10,544 bases of DNA from Candidatus Iainarchaeum sp. (GTDB lineage: Archaea; Micrarchaeota; Micrarchaeia; Anstonellales; Bilamarchaeaceae). The translations under genes and the position numbers were made by a program. Under the pieces are notes generated by a model, which was not told the DNA's origin, did no database searches, and was given only the letters and a program-made list of their open reading frames with translations. The number at the start of each line of letters is the position of its first letter. The stretch's first letter is position 1. Of this stretch, positions 5,712 through 10,544 are shown one piece after another. Where the stretch lies: positions 1 through 10,544 of the forward strand of contig JAQTMJ010000013.1 of the NCBI GenBank assembly GCA_028714395.1. The letters run 5' to 3'.

Positions 5712-5735
5712 AAAAAGGAGTCACATTATAGACCC

Positions 5736-7304
5736 ATGGGATGGAAAAAGGTTGAATCTCTAGCTGCACCTCGCTTTTCAGCCGATTCTCCAAGCCATAA
5801 TCCGTTCAATGGCAAGATGCGGGAAAGCCCAAACGGGTTGGGGGGTGCATTCCACGTGGGCAGGGTTCTGGCAGTGTGTTCGTTATATGATTTCTGCATC
5901 ATGAGTGAAGCCCTGCTGAAACCACCCGATAGAGCCGCTCCTTCGCACGACGAAGTGCTGAACTTTTTTTCATCCAGAAGCGCAATTGTGCAAGCACCGC
6001 CCAGGCCGGGTTTTTCCAGAGCACAGAATCTCACATTGAAGCATGCCGAATCCGATACTGAAGCCCTGGCAATGCTCCGGGACTACAACCCAGAAGTGAT
6101 GATATGCAGCTTTAAGATAAGCGAGAATTTCTTCCATTTCTTAAGCGAAGTAAAAAAGATGCGGCCGGACATCACCATCTATGCGGTGACAGAACAGAGC
6201 CATGTTACTCTTTCAGAAGCGACCTCATTCAACCTCGTCTCAGAAAGCTTCAATCAAACCAAAATCAGCTCATCCGACCTCCGCCTTATTGACGCCATTT
6301 TCATCCATCATGGAAACATCTATCTTTTCAATGCCATGATATCCCTGCTCGAGGACAAGAAGAGCATAGACATAGACACAAAATCCAGGATTGTGCTGAT
6401 GGTGGAGGACGAACCGCTTTTTGCCAGTATTATGCTTCCGCTCATCTATTCAACAATACCTCCGGGCGTGCATATCGTCCTAGTCAGCGATTTGGAAACC
6501 GCAGAAAATGTTTTCCAGCGTTACCAGGATAGGATATGCGGGGTTTTGACCGATATGCGCTTTCCGGACAATCCTTTGGGGAAAATAAACGAAACGAACG
6601 GCCTAAAACTTCTAGAACTGATAAATAAGAAAATGCCAGGAATACCTAGAGTATTGCAAACGAAAGAGGAGCTAACACGCGCGCTTTCAGAAGTGCTGTG
6701 CCAACTTGGAACCCAGTACCTAAGCAAATCCGACGATTTTCTTCTGGAAAGGCTAAAAAATTTCATGTACAGCTACATGGGCTTCAAGGAATTCATTTTC
6801 AGGCATCCTGATGGAAGCGAAATGGGGCGGGCAGCCAACCTAAGAGACCTGAAAAAGTTCATACGCGATGCCCAAGACAGATGTTTGGAATCAGTTGCCT
6901 ATCATGCAAGGAACAACCATTTTTCCACTTGGCTTTACGGAAGGAAGCTGAATACCTTGGCGTATGATGTAAGAGAACTTAAATTCGGCGATGATTTGGA
7001 AAAAGGCAGAACTGAATTGCTGAGAGTTTTGGACAGGTACGACGATTTTGTATTCAGGCTTCCTGATGGAACCGAGGTTGGCAGGGCCGCAGACCCCAAG
7101 GAACTCAAGAAACTCATCAGAAGCCTTCCGATAGAGTCCATAGCCCATCACGCAGACAACAATGAATTTTCCGGATGGTTCGAGAAAATGGGGTTGTCCA
7201 GGCTTGCCGCCCAGGTTCGCCCATATACTTTTGACCATAGCTCTGAGCAAACGCTGGAAGAAGACAAGCTCGCTCTCATTGCACTCATAGAAGATTACCT
7301 GTAG
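5736..7304 (+). CDS. Double receiver-domain protein with tandem FRLPDG modules
   Basis: The protein has 522 residues from the ATG at 5736. Residues about 41-205 (VGRVLAVCSLYDF onward) look like a degenerate receiver with no phosphoacceptor Asp in the VMICSFK strand. Residues about 218-345 are a receiver with the acidic group E224-D225-E226, Asp273 in GVLTDMRFP as phosphoacceptor, Thr309 and Lys331. Two copies of one module follow: FIFRHPDGSEMGRA to HARNNHFSTWL (349-400) and FVFRLPDGTEVGRA to HADNNEFSGWF (434-482). From memory, bacterial fusion proteins carry receiver-receiver-FRLPDG in front of the PEP/pyruvate-binding half encoded by the divergent neighbour, so the two probably interact. No histidine kinase is nearby. 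Other possible starts are ATG 5817 and GTG 5856; the latter is preceded by GGGGGTG (5841-5847) and begins exactly at the conserved domain. Open frame upstream of 5736 overlaps the divergent gene and is discounted. Confidence 0.82.
   Translation: MGWKKVESLAAPRFSADSPSHNPFNGKMRESPNGLGGAFHVGRVLAVCSLYDFCIMSEALLKPPDRAAPSHDEVLNFFSSRSAIVQAPPRPGFSRAQNLTLKHAESDTEALAMLRDYNPEVMICSFKISENFFHFLSEVKKMRPDITIYAVTEQSHVTLSEATSFNLVSESFNQTKISSSDLRLIDAIFIHHGNIYLFNAMISLLEDKKSIDIDTKSRIVLMVEDEPLFASIMLPLIYSTIPPGVHIVLVSDLETAENVFQRYQDRICGVLTDMRFPDNPLGKINETNGLKLLELINKKMPGIPRVLQTKEELTRALSEVLCQLGTQYLSKSDDFLLERLKNFMYSYMGFKEFIFRHPDGSEMGRAANLRDLKKFIRDAQDRCLESVAYHARNNHFSTWLYGRKLNTLAYDVRELKFGDDLEKGRTELLRVLDRYDDFVFRLPDGTEVGRAADPKELKKLIRSLPIESIAHHADNNEFSGWFEKMGLSRLAAQVRPYTFDHSSEQTLEEDKLALIALIEDYL
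6780..6935 (+). repeat. FRLPDG module, copy A
   Basis: This encodes residues 349-400 of the receiver protein. Its plan is aromatic-FR-x-PDG-x-E, GRA, a Leu/Lys-rich helix, then AYHARNNHFSTWL. It matches copy B through the same landmarks. Confidence 0.8.
7035..7181 (+). repeat. FRLPDG module, copy B
   Basis: This encodes residues 434-482. FVFRLPDGTEVGRAADPKEL, then a Lys-rich helix and AHHADNNEFSGWF, align with copy A with small length differences. It points to an internal tandem duplication, old enough for the copies to have diverged. Confidence 0.8.
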
Positions 7305-7360
7305 CTTGCATTGCCTGCGCAATATCCGAACCCCATTCTCATCGTGTGTTAATATATGTG

Positions 7361-7370
7361 TTTTTAAATA
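7361..7370 (+). promoter_or_regulatory. TATA box of the orphan gene
   Basis: TTTTTAAATA lies about 48 bases before the ATG at 7414. Transcription would start near 7392 and leave a leader of about 22 bases containing the GGTGGG ribosome binding site (7401-7406). Confidence 0.55.
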
Positions 7371-7413
7371 CGTTGCCCCATAACAACTTTCAAACATTTT
7401 GGTGGGTAATGTT

Positions 7414-8433
7414 ATGGCTCTAAAAATACATAGTCTAGAAGTTGCTGCAACTGGCTTTGAAGCGCCGAGCATTGCTAAGACGAAGGGCATGTGTCTTCCA
7501 CCATATCCTCTTCTTGATGAACTTGCTGTAAAAAACGGTGGCCGCTTAGGTGTCCAGCGGAACGTTGTGTGGAGTTCGAATCTTATAGCGTATCCGGCTG
7601 GAAACCGTCCATTCACAATTACATATGAAGGCGACAGCGTCAAAAATGGTGTTATATGGGACTCGAAATTGCCGATAGGACTACCCGCATTCTATTTGGA
7701 GCGCATGCTAAAAGAAGAAGAAATGCCGCTTATTGAGAGAGCGAATTGCTACATATTTATCGAACTCGATCACTTAGATAAAACCGGAAGCGGATTAGTA
7801 TACATTCATCCCAAATCACTATACGTAGGGCTCAATTTAGTCTCTAAAAACGATACTTTCGGAGTGCCGGACCCGAAAACCGGGATTGTTTTGGAGTCAT
7901 CCGGAGAGAGAGGTATATTTAAGGGTCAAAAGAGGAGAGCATTCAGAAACCCTCACCAGTCCATTTGCTCCTTGGGCCATGGCTGGGATGATTCTCTCAG
8001 TGATGCTCTTGATTTTGTTTATACGATAGAAAGATATGAGCGAATCACCATGTATGCCAATCTCTCACCATTTGACATGGCCTGGGTGGTGGGAATCAAA
8101 TTAGAAGATTTGGAGCCGATGGTAATACCAGAATTCAGTCCAGGGAATTTCGTGACCAGGCTCGAAGCGGCGCGTGGAAACCTTTCGCATCTCCAGCCAT
8201 ACCTTAATCCGCCGTTGATGGGACGTGTTGACGCGTTCCTGCAGCTGCTCAGCAATTTAAAACGTACTAATGTGCCCGGAGGGATTGTTCTGGGCGATCG
8301 GTCTCCTGGCGAACTGGCCAACCTAGCTACCGAAATAGAAAGAGACTTGCAATTGCTTATTGGTTTGGATCCCAAATTGCGCGACTTGAGCGGCTTTCTT
8401 CATTGGTTCGTTAAACCAAAAGACCAGGACTAG
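7414..8433 (+). CDS. Orphan hypothetical protein
   Basis: The protein has 339 residues. The ATG at 7414 is chosen because GGTGGG at 7401-7406 is well spaced from it; in-frame TTG 7399 and GTG 7402 overlap or precede that site. There is no signal peptide or membrane helix. The predicted character is mixed alpha/beta up to about residue 240 (strands such as NCYIFIEL 111-118 and GSGLVYIHPKSLYVGLNLV 125-143), then a helical C-terminal third (ARGNLSHLQPYL, LANLATEIERDLQLLIGL). A conspicuous stretch is NPHQSICSLGHGWDDSLSDA (179-198). I recognise no family. Codons end in A/T more often than in L11 or carA. It has its own promoter, and transcription from the receiver gene could also reach it. Function unknown. 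Confidence 0.85.
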   Translation: MALKIHSLEVAATGFEAPSIAKTKGMCLPPYPLLDELAVKNGGRLGVQRNVVWSSNLIAYPAGNRPFTITYEGDSVKNGVIWDSKLPIGLPAFYLERMLKEEEMPLIERANCYIFIELDHLDKTGSGLVYIHPKSLYVGLNLVSKNDTFGVPDPKTGIVLESSGERGIFKGQKRRAFRNPHQSICSLGHGWDDSLSDALDFVYTIERYERITMYANLSPFDMAWVVGIKLEDLEPMVIPEFSPGNFVTRLEAARGNLSHLQPYLNPPLMGRVDAFLQLLSNLKRTNVPGGIVLGDRSPGELANLATEIERDLQLLIGLDPKLRDLSGFLHWFVKPKDQD

Positions 8434-8455
8434 CTGGCCAAATCCATCCCACCTA

Positions 8456-8463
8456 TTTTTAAA
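8456..8463 (+). promoter_or_regulatory. TATA box of carA
   Basis: TTTTTAAA is centred about 33 bases before the carA ATG. Transcription would start a few bases before the ATG, so the mRNA is leaderless or nearly so. This agrees with the lack of a ribosome binding site. Confidence 0.5.
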
Positions 8464-8492
8464 TTTTCTTTGCGTTTTAGTATCCTGATTCT

Positions 8493-9560
8493 ATGGAGGA
8501 AAAAAAAGCAGCCCTTATTCTAAGTGATGGGACTGTTGCCTATGGGACCGGGTTCGGCTTCCCATCCGTGCGCACCGGCGAATTGGTGTTCAACCCCGCG
8601 ATGCAGGGCTACCAGGAAAGACTCACAGACCCAAGCTACGCAGGACAGATTCTTCTTGCGACCTACCCTCTCATAGGCAATTACGGAATAAGCGCCTACT
8701 CGTTTGAAAGCAAAAAAATGCACGCAGAAGGCTATGTAATCAGGGAGCTCTGTGCAGAAGGCGAGCACAGGGATTCGGTGAAAACTCTTGATTCTTTCCT
8801 CAGGGAGCACGAAAGGCCCGGGATTTACGGGGTGGATACGCGCTTCCTGGTGCGCAAAATCCGCACCCATGGGGTTATGCCTGCGATGATTGCAGTGGGC
8901 CCCCAGCTCAACATGAAGGAACTTCTTGAGAACCTGAAATTCGATTACGAAAAAATAGATTTCATAAAAAACATCACGGTGAAAAAGCCCGAGTTCTACG
9001 GGGATAAAAAAGCGAGGAAGAAAATAGCGCTCATAGATTACGGAGTGAAGATGAACATGGTCAACGAGCTTGTGAAGCGCGGCCTCCAGGTGATTGTGGT
9101 TCCGGCTTACGAGGATGAGAAAACGATACGCTCCCTGGAGCCTGATGGGATAGTTTTGTCCAACGGGCCAGGCAACCCGGCAATCCTGGAGCACGCGCAC
9201 AAAGTGATATGCGGTTTGAAGGATTATCCAATTTTCGGAATATGCCTGGGCAACCAGCTGATTGCGCACGCATTCGGGGGGGACACCTACAAATTGAAAT
9301 TCGGGCATCGCGGGGTGAACCATCCGGTGATAAATTTGAAGGACGGAAAAGTGAGAATTACTACGCAGAATCACGGATTCGCAGTGGGGAAAATCCCCAA
9401 GGATTTCGAAATAACCGAGAAGAACGGGAACGACGGGAGCGTGGAGGGCCTGGAGCACAAAGACGGGCACATATTCACTGTGCAATACCATCCGGAAGCC
9501 ACTCCAGGGCCGCACGATTCAAGATTCCTTTTCGACAAATTCGTGAAGATGCTCGGGTGA
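8493..9560 (+). CDS. carA: Carbamoyl-phosphate synthase small (glutaminase) subunit
   Basis: The protein has 355 residues. It hydrolyses glutamine and passes the ammonia to the large subunit CarB, which makes carbamoyl phosphate for arginine or pyrimidine synthesis. The N-terminal CarA domain (1 to about 165) shows GELVFNPAMQGYQERLTDPSYAGQI and GIYGVDTRFLVRKIRTHG. The class I amidotransferase domain follows, with LSNGPGNP (222-229), nucleophile Cys251 in FGICLGNQL, TQNHGFAV (291-298), and the His333/Glu335 pair in QYHPEATPGP. The triad is complete. The residue after GICLG is Asn, where bacterial enzymes usually have His. Length is a little below the bacterial ~380. The carbamoyltransferase gene follows after 48 bases, probably in one operon. 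carB is not in the window. Confidence 0.96.
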   Translation: MEEKKAALILSDGTVAYGTGFGFPSVRTGELVFNPAMQGYQERLTDPSYAGQILLATYPLIGNYGISAYSFESKKMHAEGYVIRELCAEGEHRDSVKTLDSFLREHERPGIYGVDTRFLVRKIRTHGVMPAMIAVGPQLNMKELLENLKFDYEKIDFIKNITVKKPEFYGDKKARKKIALIDYGVKMNMVNELVKRGLQVIVVPAYEDEKTIRSLEPDGIVLSNGPGNPAILEHAHKVICGLKDYPIFGICLGNQLIAHAFGGDTYKLKFGHRGVNHPVINLKDGKVRITTQNHGFAVGKIPKDFEITEKNGNDGSVEGLEHKDGHIFTVQYHPEATPGPHDSRFLFDKFVKMLG

Positions 9561-9597
9561 TTGATTGGGCATGGTGGATTATTTACCAAAAAAAGAA

Positions 9598-9604
9598 GAG
9601 GTGA
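9598..9604 (+). promoter_or_regulatory. Ribosome binding site of the carbamoyltransferase gene
   Basis: GAGGTGA lies four bases before the ATG at 9609. It fixes the start at MKHFLSMNDL rather than at the in-frame ATG at 9561, which abuts the carA stop and would add 16 residues foreign to the family. Confidence 0.75.
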
Positions 9605-9608
9605 AACA

Positions 9609-10448
9609 ATGAAGCATTTCCTTTCAATGAACGATCTGGACAAAGAGGATATGGAGAAAATTTTTGAGATGGCAGACAAGCTCGGAACCGAAAGTTTCTT
9701 CCCGAAGCCCAAGTGCGCAGGCCTTCTTTTCGACAGGCCGAGCACAAGGACGCGCGTCTCCTTTGAAGTCGCGCTGCGCGAGCTCGGACTGCATCCAATC
9801 TATCTGGATTATGTTTTCTCCCAGCTCACGCGCGGGGAAAAAATAGAGGATACGGGAAAAGTGCTCAGCAGCTATGTTTCAATAATAATAGCGAGGCTGC
9901 ACAAGCACGAGATGCTCAACAGGCTCGCAGCTTCCTCTTCTGTCCCGGTGATAAACGGGGCTACGGATCTGGAGCACCCCTGCCAGGCTCTGGGGGATTT
10001 GTACACTCTTAGGCAGAAGGGGCTTTTGAAGAACGGGACAAAAATCGCCTATCTGGGAAACCCGTCCACCAACGTTGCGAACGCATTTCTGCTCGGAGCA
10101 GAGAAATTCGCGCTTGATTTGTTCTTCATAGCGCCGCGCGGCTATTCCCCCAACCCTGCATACGCGAAAAAAGCAAAAGTTCTCAACAGCTTTGAAGCCA
10201 AAGCCGATGTTGCCTACGTGAACTCCTTTGATACCGGGGAAGACGATTTGAATATGTTCCTTCCTTTCCAGCTTGATTCGGAAAAGATGAAGAAACTGGG
10301 CGCGAAGTATTCGATGCATCCTCTTCCTGCTTTCAGAGGGATAGAAGTTAGCGACGAGGTGCTTGATTCACCAAATTCGCTCGCCTGGGAGCAGGCGAAG
10401 AACAAGGTGGCGGTGCAGAAGGCGCTCATGCAATACTTGCTTGAATGA
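9609..10448 (+). CDS. Ornithine carbamoyltransferase-like protein (substrate uncertain)
   Basis: The protein has 279 residues, shorter than the usual ~300-335. The carbamoyl-phosphate half is intact: FDRPSTRTRVSFEVALRELG (41-60), SQLTRGEKIEDT (71-82), IARLHKHE (94-101) and DLEHPCQALGDL (120-131). It reads most like ornithine carbamoyltransferase. The second half departs from that family. The HCLPA motif, whose Cys contacts ornithine, is HPLPA (237-241), and the Pro is like the HPLPR of aspartate carbamoyltransferase. The SMG loop motif is replaced by NSFDTGEDD (205-213). About ten residues appear missing between the KAK and ADV segments (190-200). It probably carbamoylates an amine using the product of the CarA/CarB complex. 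ArgF, a relative for another amine, or a divergent enzyme are all possible; I therefore give no symbol. Confidence 0.88.
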   Translation: MKHFLSMNDLDKEDMEKIFEMADKLGTESFFPKPKCAGLLFDRPSTRTRVSFEVALRELGLHPIYLDYVFSQLTRGEKIEDTGKVLSSYVSIIIARLHKHEMLNRLAASSSVPVINGATDLEHPCQALGDLYTLRQKGLLKNGTKIAYLGNPSTNVANAFLLGAEKFALDLFFIAPRGYSPNPAYAKKAKVLNSFEAKADVAYVNSFDTGEDDLNMFLPFQLDSEKMKKLGAKYSMHPLPAFRGIEVSDEVLDSPNSLAWEQAKNKVAVQKALMQYLLE

Positions 10449-10544
10449 TATCTATTTCATCGCCAAACTTCAGTTTCTTCCATGGCCCACGCGTGGTTAT
10501 AAAAGGCGATTTGGATAAAAATGTTGGCACCCAATAGTCTTTTG
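10426..10544 (-). CDS. C-terminal end of a hypothetical protein (runs in from the right edge)
   Basis: The minus strand is open from the window edge to a TGA at 10428-10426. The last residues read DYWVPTFLSKSPFITTRG, then PWKKLKFGDEIDIIQASIA, which looks like natural protein sequence with alternating hydrophobic and charged residues. It would overlap the end of the convergent carbamoyltransferase gene by 23 bases. Of the other two minus-strand frames here, one stops almost at once and the other ends earlier. I recognise no family, and at under 40 codons chance cannot be excluded. Confidence 0.45.
   Translation of the reverse strand, partial: KDYWVPTFLSKSPFITTRGPWKKLKFGDEIDIIQASIA

Noticed and set aside
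8520..9515. A 331-codon minus-strand open frame opposite carA.
   Set aside because: carA is certain from catalytic motifs; the antisense frame has no recognisable motif and follows from codon bias.
10497..10544. A TTATAAAA box followed by ATG at 10521 on the plus strand as the start of a new gene.
   Set aside because: The box is too close to the ATG for a normal archaeal start, only eight codons are visible, and the minus-strand frame here looks more protein-like.

Overview
The window looks archaeal. It has archaeal-type ribosomal protein L11, the short aEF-1beta, the COG2888 zinc-ribbon micro-protein beside it, TATA-box promoters, GGTG-type ribosome binding sites and an intron-containing tRNA gene. 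Compact spacing, a noncanonical tRNA intron and several orphan proteins would suit a DPANN lineage such as Micrarchaeota. That placement is inference, not something the sequence proves.

Layout. A gene of unknown function runs off the left edge (minus). Next is a secreted, cysteine-rich surface protein with a C-terminal sorting-like tail (minus, 464-940). The stretch 941-1267 has no protein gene, but it holds a complete tRNA-Arg(GCG) on the minus strand whose T-loop is interrupted by an 88-nt intron. Divergent from it is a translation pair, zinc-ribbon protein plus aEF-1beta (1268-1672). This pair meets, stop codon against stop codon, a minus-strand operon of ribosomal protein L11 and a membrane-anchored PQQ-type beta-propeller protein.

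The centre (3894-7304) is a divergent pair. One gene encodes a PEP-synthase-like ATP-binding protein that lacks the phosphohistidine and PEP domains. The other encodes a double receiver-domain protein with two tandem copies of a short conserved module. From memory, bacteria carry these same modules in this order in one fused polypeptide, so the pair looks like a split form of an uncharacterised signalling or phosphotransfer system. It is the best candidate here for an undescribed system. An orphan 339-residue protein follows (7414-8433), with more A/T-ending codons than the housekeeping genes.

The right part holds carA (glutaminase subunit of carbamoyl-phosphate synthetase) and a carbamoyltransferase with an unusual substrate-binding motif. 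They would act in sequence: ammonia and carbamoyl phosphate, then carbamoylation of an amine. carB is not in the window. The last ~120 bases probably hold the 3' end of a minus-strand gene overlapping the carbamoyltransferase tail.
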